Assembly: GCF_965638725.1 (NCBI RefSeq)
Contig: NC_134975.1
Span: 2,926,179-2,990,178, forward strand
DNA: 64,000 nucleotides
Direction: 5' to 3'
Origin: Aptenodytes patagonicus
Lineage: Eukaryota; Chordata; Aves; Sphenisciformes; Spheniscidae
In this document: positions 45,228-59,360 of the stretch, piece by piece
Numbering within the stretch: the stretch's first letter is position 1
Layout of the letters: each line of letters opens with the position of its first letter
Program-made: the position numbers and the translations under genes
The notes under the pieces: model-generated
Told to the model about the DNA's origin: nothing
Database searches by the model: none
The model's input: only the letters and a program-made list of their open reading frames with translations

Positions 45228-47905
45228 ATAACAGCTCTACAGAAAAGCAACCCCCCCACCCCAGCCAGAGAAGACACGGAGGGAGGGGGAGAGTACAGCC
45301 CCATCCCTTTGCGGAAGGGTTTGCTCTGTCCTCACACCCCTTCCCAGGGTGTCCCCGTCCCTGTCCTCAGGTAGACAGGACAGGCAGCCCCTGCCACTGC
45401 CACCAGCAGCAGCCGTTGAGCTCATGGTTGACTTGCAAATGCAGCCGCAGGAGCTGGAGGTCTCGCTCCTGTCAGCCAGGCTGAAATCCCTAGGGCCAGC
45501 TGGGGGGGATCACCATGTCCAGACATGCCCCAGAGGTGGTGATGGGGCATGGAGACACACCTGCCCAAGGTCTGGGTCCTCCTGCCGGCGGGGGGTGGGG
45601 AGACACGATCCCAGAGGGATGGCCAGGGTTTTGGGGCTGGAAGGGTCACACCAAGGAGGGGTGACCTGTGAAGAAGTGACAGGCACCAGACCCCATCCTG
45701 TGGCCAAGACCAACCTGCCCACACTGTGCCACCCCCAGCCTGGCAGACAAAGCTCCTGCCTAGCTGTTTTCTCCTTGTTAATTTTTCATGAGCATGATGA
45801 TAATTCTGCTCACTGCGTTGCCACGGACCCCATAACAATGAGCCATGGTGCTACCCCTGGGCCAGGCAGCACTGGTGTCGGGAGACAGCTGGGGCCAGAG
45901 GTCTCCAAAGGGGGCACAGCCAGGGCTCTCCCTGCTGCGCCTGTTCCCTGGTGGGCCCCCACCTCCAGAATGAGAATGTGCTCCTGCATGTGCTCCTGTG
46001 TGTGTGGCGTCAGCACAGGGCACACACATGCCGACACGCATGAGAGGATGCACACGAATAGGCTTGCAGGGACCACACAGAGATGTGTGGAAATACAGGC
46101 ACAGCGATATGTGCATGGAGGCACACAAATATAAGTGCATGTGTGTGCACATGACACACCTGCCCCCCCCCCCCCAGCAACCTGCCGGCCTGGAGGCCTT
46201 GCAGCATCTCCCACCCTGGAGGTGCGGGAGCTGGTGTCTTCCCTGCCCTTCACTCTCTTCCTACCATGCCCAGAAACAACATGTGGGACAGGGCAACTGG
46301 GTCAGAAAAGTGCTGTTTTCCATATCCAGCAACTACGGACACCTGGGAGATGGGGTGGGGGGAGTGGGGCACACTGTTGTCCCCCTGCCACTCAGGAAGG
46401 ATGCTTGGGCAGAACCCAGGCATCCGAGCCCAGTCCGGGTGGATGCTCCCCAGCAGCCCAGTGGGCTGTATGGCACTGCTGTGCCATGGTGTGCTGGCAA
46501 GTGGTGCTGAGCAAGGGGCCCAAAGTAGGGCTTGTAGAGGGAGAGGAGGGGGGCAGACAGCTTTCTGCCATACCAAGTCCTGCCTGCCCGCGGTCTGCCA
46601 CTTTCTGATGTGCCCAACTAGAATCACTAATTCCAATAAACCCAGGCTAGATTAATTTCATTTCCCCATGCAAATCAGTGCTAATTAGGATGGATTAGTT
46701 CACATCACAGGGGCTGTGGGGACAGACGCTGCACACGGTTGTCACTCCCCAGCCAGGCTTTAGGGTGTTTCATCCTCAGTTAATGATTTGGGAGGATGGA
46801 CCCCATAGTCTGGAGGTCAGGAGCCAGGGTGGGGACAGCAGGTAGAGCAGGGATTGCTCCGAAACACCTGGTCCCTCTGACCACGCTCAGCCCCTGCACA
46901 GGATCCCTGTGCTGGCCAGCATCCCTCCCCCACCCCTCACCAGGACATCCCCTACACTGGAGCCAAATCTGCCCCTCCCAGGCCTCCCCAAGAGCTTATG
47001 TTGTCCCTGATTAATGCCCATGTGGGATATTACTGGACCACAGAGGTGATAAGCAAAGCTGATGGGGCAAACACGGGTGCCAGGGAGAGGAGGGGGATCT
47101 TGCCACCCAGGGACTCGGGCCCACTGGGGGCCAGGGCTGGAGCGAGGAGCTGCTGGTTTGTACAGCTCAGAGCGAGGCAGTGACAGGCAGTTGCAGGGGG
47201 TCCCTGGGGGACCCTCTTCACCAGCAGCCTTTTAAATGCAGATGGAGGTCTGGTCTGGAGGCTGGGCTGCCTTGCGCTGGGGAGCAGGCGATGGTCCCAA
47301 CGCTGACCCAGCTGGGAGAGGCCAGCAGCACCCAGCAGGATGTGACCACCCCTGGACACCTGGGGTCTGCCCTGTTCTGCAGTGGGGCAGGTGACAGCAC
47401 AGCCCCCCCCCCCCCCCCCCCCCAGCTCTTTCAGATTCTGCCTGTGTCTCCTCCCTTGCCAAATATTTAACTAATTAACACTGCCCGCAGGCTCCTGTTT
47501 ACGCAGAAGGATTCCTGGCTGCCTCAGAGCAAAGACCGTGCAAACTGCAAACGTGACCCCCAGGCACAAAGCTCAACCCCCCCAGAAGGGCTGGGGCACC
47601 TGGGCTGTCCCCACTGCTGCCTGTGATACACAGCTGAGCCGCCGCCCAACACTGGTACCTTGTGCACAGCCCTGCACGCCCCCCATGCCCAGCATTGCAC
47701 AGCCCACAGTTGAGACCAGCCCTGTCCCACCGAGCACCATGCAGCCCCCAGGACCTGGGGCACATGCATGCTACACAGCCGGTGCCTTGCCGCTGGGAGA
47801 GTCCCACCATCTGCTTCTGTGGGTGGGACAGACACCAGCACGGTGCCCACACCCTGGCTGCATGCCCCTTTGCCCCTGGCTCTGCTGCCCCCTGAAACCT
47901 GGCTT

Positions 47906-48010
47906 TCATAGAATCATAGAATCATTAAGGTTGGAAAAGACCTCTAAGATCATCGAGTCCAACCGTCAACCCAACACCACCATGTCCACTAAACCATGTC
48001 CCTAAGTGCC
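47906..48010 (-). mobile_element. CR1 LINE 3' end fragment
   Basis: The + strand reads tcatagaatcatagaatcat then taaggttggaaaagacctct, the reverse complement of the avian CR1 3' end with its attctatga tail repeats. Similarity continues through gatcatcgagtccaacc and ccactaaaccatgtccctaa, and stops at about 48010. It is therefore a 5'-truncated, ~105-base insertion oriented on the minus strand, as most CR1 copies are. It lacks ORF2 and is not active. It marks the genome as avian (or at least archosaurian). Confidence 0.93.
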
Positions 48011-51000
48011 TGGTGCCTCTTGCTCCCACCCCACAGCCGAAGGGTCCCCAAACTTCTCTGCACCCCCAAGCATCCCTGAGCAATGCTATCCCTCCTCTGC
48101 AGCACAAGAGAGGCTGGGGCAGCCTGGAGCAGGGGCAGGAGGGAGGCACTGCCCAGCTGCACCCCACACCCTTGCCTTTACTCCTTTAGCTGAGTGAGTG
48201 GGGTGTTCACAGCACTGGAACATCAGGAGCCCTTATGCCAATCCCTGGTTGGGGGAAGGCAATGCAAACGGCCCCGGTGTGGTTCCCTGTCTCCAAGGGG
48301 TGCAGCCTGGATGTGGGGACAGCCCCAGAGGCAGGACACTGGTACCATCGGCTCTCACTCAGCGGGCATGGGTGCCAGAGCAAGAGCTTGCACTCCCAGC
48401 CCCCCCCAGCTGTGCCTAGGGGCAGAGAGAAGCAGGGGGCTGAGCTGGGGGCTGTGGAGGGCACCATGCTGTGCCACGCCATGCAGGACACGCAGCACAG
48501 CTCAGGGTGTAGGCAGGCTGTGAGGCCAGAGATACTGTGACAAACAGCCAGAGGCAGTGCCTGCCTCCTGCCCTCATTAAATCCCCCCTAACAAGCTCAG
48601 CACTGAGCCCTGGGGCCCAGCTGGACTCAGAGCTGGTCATTACTGCTGACAAGGACCTGTCAAAGTGGGAGATGTGGCGTGTGTCATCCCCCCATGCACA
48701 GCCAGTGGGGGCACACTGGGGGGGGGGCACCACAGAGCTGGGGACACCTACCCCCTAAATCTTGCCAGCTCCCCTCAGACCCTTCCCTTCAAGCCAAGCG
48801 GGAAGATAAGCGTGCCCCCCTCAGTGCTGGTGCAGGACGGGCTCCCCCTCCTTGCCCACACTGCTGCTTGGGGATGGGGTGAGACTCAAGGCACAGGGAG
48901 CTGTGTGGGGACCCTGGGGCTCCCCTGGCAGCACCACTGGGGCCAAAGGGAGACTGGGGAAGGAAGGAAGGGGCACGAGGAGAGAGTGCAGACAGCCCCG
49001 AGGAGAGAGGCATTGGGCTAGGTGGGAGACAGCGATGGCAGGGCACTGATCCAGGGTGGAAGTGAGCTCTGGACAGGAGGGCAAGGGTGTGGGACAGGAC
49101 TGCTGCTGAGCCCTGGATTTCCCCCTCCGAGCTCCTCTCCCGGGACCCACCTGGAGCAGGAGAGATGGAGGATGATGAGCACAGCCCCCCTGCCGCTAGA
49201 ATCCACGAGCAGAGCTGCTCCTTCCCGGGAGCACCCTGGCACAGATAAGGAGCCCCGGTGATCCCCAGGGCACATTTAATCTGGGACAGGACAGTTATTG
49301 GATAAATACCATGAATATGTAAATTGCATTTATGCTGATTTATGGCTGGGGGGCAGGTGGGGAGGGGAGATGGTTTGGTTTAGTTTAGTTTAATGCATTT
49401 ATTTCCCTGCCTCGAGATGGAGAACAATCTCTGAGCAGTGCATCTGCCAAGCCAGAGGAAATGATTCAGGCAGAGCCACGCAGATGGGAGCACCCCCGGG
49501 CCAGGCTGGATGTGAGGGGCCTCACCTGCGGGGATGAGAGGTGAGCAGGCTGTGGGGTACAGCACCTGGACACCTCCACCTCCCGCTGCACTCCCTGGGG
49601 CTCACTGTCCTCACGTGCATCCCAGAAGGGGTGCACAGGAGGCAGGTCCCCCCATCCCCTCCATGCCAGTGCTGCTCTCCTGGGATGATGTATGGATCCA
49701 GCACAAGACCAGTGGTATTTCAATTAATTTCTGGGCCTCGTAAAGACTCCTGACCTTTCACAAGATGCAGAGAGAAATTGAGGTGATTAATCTGGCAGGT
49801 CGGGGTGGCTCCTCTACTCCGACATTCCCTATGTGTTACATGGGGTGGGGTGGGTGGCAGATCCCTTTGCATAAACCAGCTGCAGAGGATTTAGCAGTGG
49901 GATGCTTAGTGTCCCCATGCCGGCAGAGTCACAGCCCCTCTCTGCAAACAACTGGGTCACAACCAGGCTGTGGGCACCAGGAATGGGAAGAACACGAGCA
50001 AGACCAAACCATAAACTTCTACTCAGCAGCCATACACCTGGTGGGTGCACACCACAGTGCCTCTGGAGCACATGTTCCCCTGAGCACAGGCACTTGTGCC
50101 CACACCAGGAGAGCATGCAGCAAGCAGCCCTTGTGGCTGCACAGCAGCAGACACAGCCACCCAGCACCACCCCTTCTCCCCCATGCAGGAAGGCCGTGGC
50201 ACTCTCAACCCATTACCCATCAGGTGCAAATGATGCTTGCCCCTCACACCTCACTTGCCATATTGCTGCACCCCCCCGGGGAAGGAGGAGGGCAGCAGGG
50301 GACTGGGCTGCACCCAGTCAGAGAGGCTGCAAGGAGCCAGGATGCACATGGTGGAGCTGGAAGGGGGGAGGGATTCACCTCTTAATTTCCTATTAACTGC
50401 TGATCAATCCAATTAGATTCTGCATGTAATGAAGGCCATCTGCTTGGTAGGGCTGGGCACCAGTACTCCCTCCCCATCCCAAAGCATGTGCTATCCTGTG
50501 CAGCCACTGGAGAAGTCCATGAGTGCTGGCAGGGAAGGGGTCTGGGGATGGGAGGCTGATAAAAGGGGTTTTACCCAATTTTCCAGATGACTCTAATTAA
50601 GTTGTTCTCTTCAGCTGTTAAATTAGCTGGAGCCCTCTCCCCTTCCCTGAGTGGTTCTCCCCCTTCCCCTCCCTACTTCTCAGATGCAGCAAATCAGCTT
50701 CCAGCCCCCCCCCCCGGCTCTGCAAATAAATAAATAGACAGTCCCAGTAAAATTAACCATATGAGGAGCTGCAAATGAGGTGGAAAATTTTAATGGTTTG
50801 GCATTTAAAAGCTGTCTGACAGGAGGTAGGGACGTGAGTGAGCAGGGAGGAAACAGTCTTGGGAGCTGCATAGTGCCCCCAGGCGCCCCCCCCCCCCCCG
50901 ATTTCCATTATTCTCTGCTGCCCCGGCGCAGCACATCTCCCAGCTGGTGCTCGAGATGCTGGGACTGGGGGAGGACCCCCAGTGTGGAGACCAGGCATCT

Positions 51001-51689
51001 GTGCCCCTGCCCCCCACCTGGCAGCAGACTGCAGCAGCCTCTGGGGCACCTCTAGGGACCCTGCACCCCCTGGCCCTTCGTGGTGCTGGCAGGACCTGGC
51101 AGAGGTGGTGCCTGCTTCCCTGCTCCATCACCAGGAGGTGCTCCTGCTCCTGGGCACCAGCAGCCCCGGCACAGCTCACTTGGCCAAAGAAGGTGGGAGC
51201 CAGAGCCCCTCCAAAGCCGCGGGGAAGCAGAGCCACCTCCATGCCCCGACCCCGGCTCCTGCCACCCCATCACTCCAGCAGAGGCGTGTCCCTGCCAGCG
51301 CAGCCCCTGCGCCGACCCCTCGATGCATTTATATCTCCTGATTATTCTGCAGGCAGCGGAAGCAGGGAGGGAGGGGGTAGTTGGGTCGGGACTGGGGGAC
51401 CACGAAGCTGGGGGAGCACGGGAACCCCTCCCCACGCCCCTGCCGGTGGTCTCCCCGGGGCAGCCCTGGTGGCGAGGCGCTGTGACCCGGGGCAGGGCTT
51501 TGGGACCGGCATGCGCCCCGCGCCCCGGGAGGGGCCGGCAGCACCACGACGGCCTCTCGGCGGGCTGCTTTGCCCTTGAATCCCCCCGTCCCCTCCCCAG
51601 CTTGTCAGCGAGGGCCCAGACATGAATATTCATGGCGGTGGCAGCGGGTGACAAGGACGGGGCTCGCACCACCTGCACGGCAAGCAGCC

Positions 51690-52650
51690 GGCCCCGGGTG
51701 GCGGTGGGGGACAGGCAGTGACCCCCGGCCCCGGCCCGTCGCGCACCGCCTCACGGGGCGCGGGGGCCACCCGCACACGCACCGAGGGTGGCGGGAGCCG
51801 GCGGGGAGGGGGGGACGCTCCCCCCCGGCACGGGGGCCTCCCGGTGGGGCGTCGCCGGGCGCTGCCCCGCGAGCCGTCCGCCAGGGGGCGCCGCGGCTTC
51901 CCCCGCGCCCGCAGCGGCCGCCGGGTCGTTTGCATAGCCCTGCATACGGACCGGCCGCACGGCGCGTCAGCAGCGCCCCCGCCCGGCCCGCGGCAAGGCC
52001 GGAGGGGCCGGGGCAGCCCGGCGGCCGCCGCAGCTCCCCGAGCACACCGAGGCCGGTGCCGAGAGCCCTGCAGCGCGGGCGGCCCCGCCGAGGGCTCCGG
52101 CGGGTCCCACGGCGATCGCGACCTCGCTGCGGCAGCCGCCGTTACCGGGCGGCCCCGCCGGGCCGGACCGGGCCGCCCCGTCCCACGGCTGCCTGTCGCC
52201 ATGGCGACGGGCGGCGCGCGGTACCGGCCCCCGTCGCCGTGGTTACCGCCCCGCCCACCCCCGCGACCCCGCTTCCGGCCCGTCGCCGTGGTTACCGCCG
52301 GCGTCACGGCTCCGGAACGTCACGGCGGCCCGCGCAGCCGCCTCCGCTGGGCCGCCCTCGCCCCCTCTGGCCCGGCTCCGGGCCCGGTCCGGCCCCGCCG
52401 CGGCCTGAGCCCGCGGCCGAGGCAGCGGGGCCGGCCAGGTGCCCGCCCCGGGGCGGGCGTTCCCCGGCCGCGCCGCCCGCCCGGGCACCTGTTCCTGGCT
52501 CGGTGCTCGCCCCCCGCGTTCCAAGGACTCGTCCTGTCCCCGGGCCCCGTCACCTGTCGCCCGCGGTCCCTATTCGGGCCCTGCCGGGCCCCGTGCCAGC
52601 GCTCGGCACCGCGAGGCGGCCCGCGCTGAGGGAGGGGCATACCCGGCCCC
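51690..52650. promoter_or_regulatory. Orphan CpG island with repeated X-box-like motifs
   Basis: The strongest CpG island of the window outside known promoters. It carries an 18-base exact repeat gtcgccgtggttaccgcc at 52233-52250 and 52282-52299, and a perfect 14-base palindrome gtcgccatggcgac at 52195-52208. All resemble RFX X-boxes (GTNRCC..RGYAAC) with slight mismatch. Two gtcacgg CRE-like half sites lie at 52312-52325 and nearby, plus GC boxes and a ETS-like cttccgg (52272). It looks like an active, perhaps bidirectional, housekeeping or cilia-type promoter, yet the nearest gene on either side is a 3' end or far away. No coding exon could be attached. Confidence 0.55.
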
Positions 52651-52984
52651 CCAGGGGATGCGGGCTGGGGGAACGGGGCGCGGGGTCCTGCCCCCTTCCC
52701 CTCACGCCGCCCGTGCCCGGCTGAGACCCGGTCAGCTCCATGCATGTACACAAGCCTTCGGCTGTGGAGGCCCCACGCGGGGTCCTGGGTCCATGCTGGG
52801 GTGGGGGTGTTGGGGAGGGTGGGTTGTACATGCACAGGTGTGTGCTGCACAAGGTGTCACACGAAGCAGGAAAGCACCGGCGCAGCCTCCTGGCCCAGTC
52901 TGCAGCAGCTGGGGCCACCGGCAGCCCCACAGTGACCCCCCCCCAGGAAATCCAAAGCAGGGAGAGCTCGGGGTTGGGAGCAGA

Positions 52985-53369
52985 CATGTATTGCCAAAAC
53001 ACAGGATTACACAGCCCGGAGCAGTGGGACAGGACCGCACTGACACCCCTGAGGCACCCAGCACCCACCACCTCAGGCAAGGGGGGCTGGGTGGCCTCCA
53101 AAGTGAGTCTGGGAGTGCCCCCTCCTTGCACCCAGTGTCTCTGAAGGCACCAAAAACTCCACAGGGGAAACAGCCCAAGAGGCACCTCCCACACCCCCGG
53201 CCTGCTCCGGTCCTGGTGGAGACGGTCCCCGCCAGAGACCCCATTGCTGCAGGCATCAGGGATGGGGGTGCCTGCCATCCCCATCCCCATCCCTGCCCAG
53301 CTCTGGCAGCTCTCTGCAGCCAGGGTCCACCCGTCCCCCTGGCTGGGGGGCCCTGGGACTCTGCCCCGC
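52985..53369 (-). other. STAC3: STAC3 3' untranslated region (approximate)
   Basis: No canonical AATAAA was found on the minus strand near the stop. The best candidate is an AATACA variant at about 52991-52986 (tgtatt on the + strand). The 3' end is therefore uncertain. Confidence 0.35.
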
Positions 53370-57011
<3,642 letters not shown>

Positions 57012-58985
57012 GCTATGAAGGAAAAAGAGAGACATCACGTTGGCTGGGGCTGTTCCCACTGCAGGTGCCCAGTGGGGGCAGGAACGGCCAGACCTTGCTG
57101 GATGGGAAGCATCTCCCAATCCAGCGCCTCCCTCTGCCCCAGCAGCACCACCTCCTGCCACCCTGCCTGCAGCTCCTGCCCCAGCAAGGGCCAGTGCTGC
57201 TGCGGGTGAGTCCCAGGGCACCCGCTGGGCCCTGCTGCACAGGCTGGAGAACGGCAGGCTCCCAGCCCAGCGTGCACAGCACTGCTGCTTGCTCAGTGGA
57301 TGTGGTGCCAAGTGCTGTGAGCCAGACCCTGGGCTACCTGCACATGTCCATCTCTGCCTAGACATCTCCATCTCACGATTAAACTGCAAATGGTGCGACT
57401 CTTGGCCCCCTAGGACAAGCATGCCTATGATGCTGTCTGGCATCACTGCACAGCCCTGCTTTCTTCTCCACAGAAGCCCTGTGCTACCATGGGGGCAAGA
57501 TCTGCTCCTGAATCCCCCAAAACATGCCTGATTCCACCTTTGACTGTCAACCATCCCCACAGTCCTTCTACCCAGGCATCACTGTTTTTGGCGATACCTA
57601 ACATGAGGCCCCCCCATGCCCTCATGGAAACCAACCAGTATGACCGTCAGGGAAACAGTGATGGGGGCTGGGGAGTCCTGGGGCAAGGGGTGCTGCAGAA
57701 GCAAAGAGCCCTAGGGTCTTGCAGCAATGTGGGTGGAGCAGGGGCCCACAGGGATCAGTGGCCACAATGAGGGGGAGCCGCGCATGGAAACACACTTACG
57801 CTGTGTTTGGAGCTCTCGTCCTGCGATGAAAAACCCTGCAAAGGGTGGCCGATGTTGGGGCCCTGTTGGCTGTTGAGCCCCCAGCCCTCTGTGCCGGGTG
57901 TGCAGGGAGGGGGCAGCTGCCCCAGTCCCGTGGAGAGTGGGAGTGACAGGCCAGAGGGGAACCGACAGCTGAGCGCTGGCGGAGGCTGACGCTGAGAAAT
58001 TGGAGCCCATGCATGAGCCAGGAAGGGAGCGGGGTGGAGAGGAGCCACTGGCTATTTGCGTTAGTGGGTTGCTGGGCGTGCCAGAGGCCCACCCACCCCC
58101 TGGCATGGGGCAGCAGCAGAGCCGGGGCACACCAAGTGCTCCAGCCTTGATGTCTCATTTGCTCTTGCATTTGAGGCCCCTGCAGCTGGGAGGGGAAAAG
58201 GAAAGAGTGGCAGCAGTGGGGTTTCTCTGGCAGAAAATCTTGCTGGTCTGCTCTCCACTGAGACAGAGGGCTGCCATGGAGGAGAGAGCTGGGGACCGCA
58301 TTGTTATCATGCTGCCCTGCAGTGGGTGCCAGGTCGCTGGAGCTGGACACGCACCCCAGTGCCAGAGTCCCTGGACCAGAGTCCCTGGACCTATGTCCCT
58401 GCCAGGCTGTGGGTGGCAGTGGGGCAGAAGTTCACACCAAGGCTGGGGTTGGAGCCCACCCGTTCCAGACAGCTCTTACCTCTCCACTTGCACCTGCTCT
58501 TGAAGGTAGCATCCAGATGCTGCAAGAGGCTCCAGCTGCTGTGTGCAATGCCATGGTGAGGGTGGTGCCAGCCCAACTCCTGTACCCACAGGGCAGGACG
58601 CAGCGATACCTGCATCTGTCAGCTCAAGGGCTGCTCCTCTGTAATCAGGAGGAATAAGTTGCTTCCTGGCAGGGGATACAGCTGGGGACACCCTGCGCCC
58701 CCATTCTTGCCATTGCACAGCTGCATGGGGCCAGCAGCTGGGAAAAGAGGCTATGAATATCTGATGGGGGGGACCAGCCCCAGGTCAAAGTGCTCAGCGC
58801 TCCTCTCCCAGTCTTGGCTCCCAGCCTTGGCAAGCCATGAGCTCACAGCCCTTGCACGTGCCAACCATGGGGGCAGGACCTGGGCAAGAACACATCCTCC
58901 TGTGAGTGCCCCTTCTGCTCCCTGGCTGTCATCTCACCCCTAAGAGGCAGCACAGACAGCCCCTAGCACTGGTACTGGCAGAGAA
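57012..58985. other. STAC3-R3HDM2 spacer including the STAC3 promoter region
   Basis: About 2 kb between the first STAC3 coding exon and the R3HDM2 3' end. Apart from the candidate UTR exon no coding exon was recognised. It is not a CpG island, as expected of a tissue-restricted muscle promoter. A short direct repeat agagtccctggacc occurs at about 58363-58392. Confidence 0.5.
57800..57835 (-). other. STAC3: Candidate 36-base noncoding 5' UTR exon of STAC3
   Basis: On the minus strand a good acceptor (cctttgcag) and a strong donor (gtaagtgtg) bracket 36 bases without ATG. It lies ~790 bases upstream of the first coding exon, which itself opens with an acceptor. It fits a short untranslated exon, but could be a chance splice-site pair. 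Confidence 0.4.
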
Positions 58986-58999
58986 CGGGAAAGCAGTGT

Positions 59000-59360
59000 T
59001 AAAGTGATGGACAAGTTTTCTTTTTATATTTAAAAACAACCCCCCAAATAAAATAAAACCAAAAATATCCCCCAAATAATAATCAGATTAAATAAAATGT
59101 GCAGTGAACATACCAATCAACACCTGTATGTGCGGTTCAACACAGTGCTTAACAAAACAATATACACAGGGTAAGGTGGGCGGGCACGGGCATCACTCCA
59201 AAAATAATAATAATAAAAAAAAAATCAATTTCTTGTCTCTTAATTATGTCCATATAAATATATCCAGGAAGGAGGGCGAGAAGAAGGGAGGGCAGAAAGG
59301 AAAAGACAAGGCAGAGGGAAGTGCCCGCAGTCCAGTGTGCTCTGTGCCCATGCGTGAGCC
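59000..59360 (-). other. R3HDM2: R3HDM2 3' untranslated region
   Basis: Follows the stop codon at 59363-59361. Strongly A/T-rich (ataataataataaaaaaaaa, ataaaataaaaccaaaaata on the + strand) in an otherwise GC-rich region. No canonical AATAAA was seen on the minus strand; an AATATA variant (tatatt on +, 59025-59030) is the likeliest signal. Length is approximate. Confidence 0.55.
59025..59030 (-). terminator. R3HDM2: Candidate variant poly(A) signal AATATA of R3HDM2
   Basis: tatatt on the + strand reads AATATA on the gene strand, in tttttaaatataaaaagaaa. AATATA is a known weaker signal variant. It was chosen because no AATAAA was found and the AT-rich 3' UTR ends here. Confidence 0.4.

Larger units (their letters stand above)
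39347..53369. other. NDUFA4L2-STAC3 spacer (14 kb)
   Basis: Bounded by the NDUFA4L2 start codon and the STAC3 stop codon, so it includes the NDUFA4L2 promoter and the STAC3 3' UTR. No protein-coding exon was recognised. Contents: AT-rich islands (39690-39960, 41130-41220, 42420-42570, 43080-43145, 43560-43770, 46600-46720, 49260-49420, 50380-50450, 50570-50830), CA/TG tracts, a minisatellite (43795-43995), two orphan CpG islands (44030-44470, 51690-52650), an assembly gap, a G29 run and a CR1 fragment. Confidence 0.6.
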
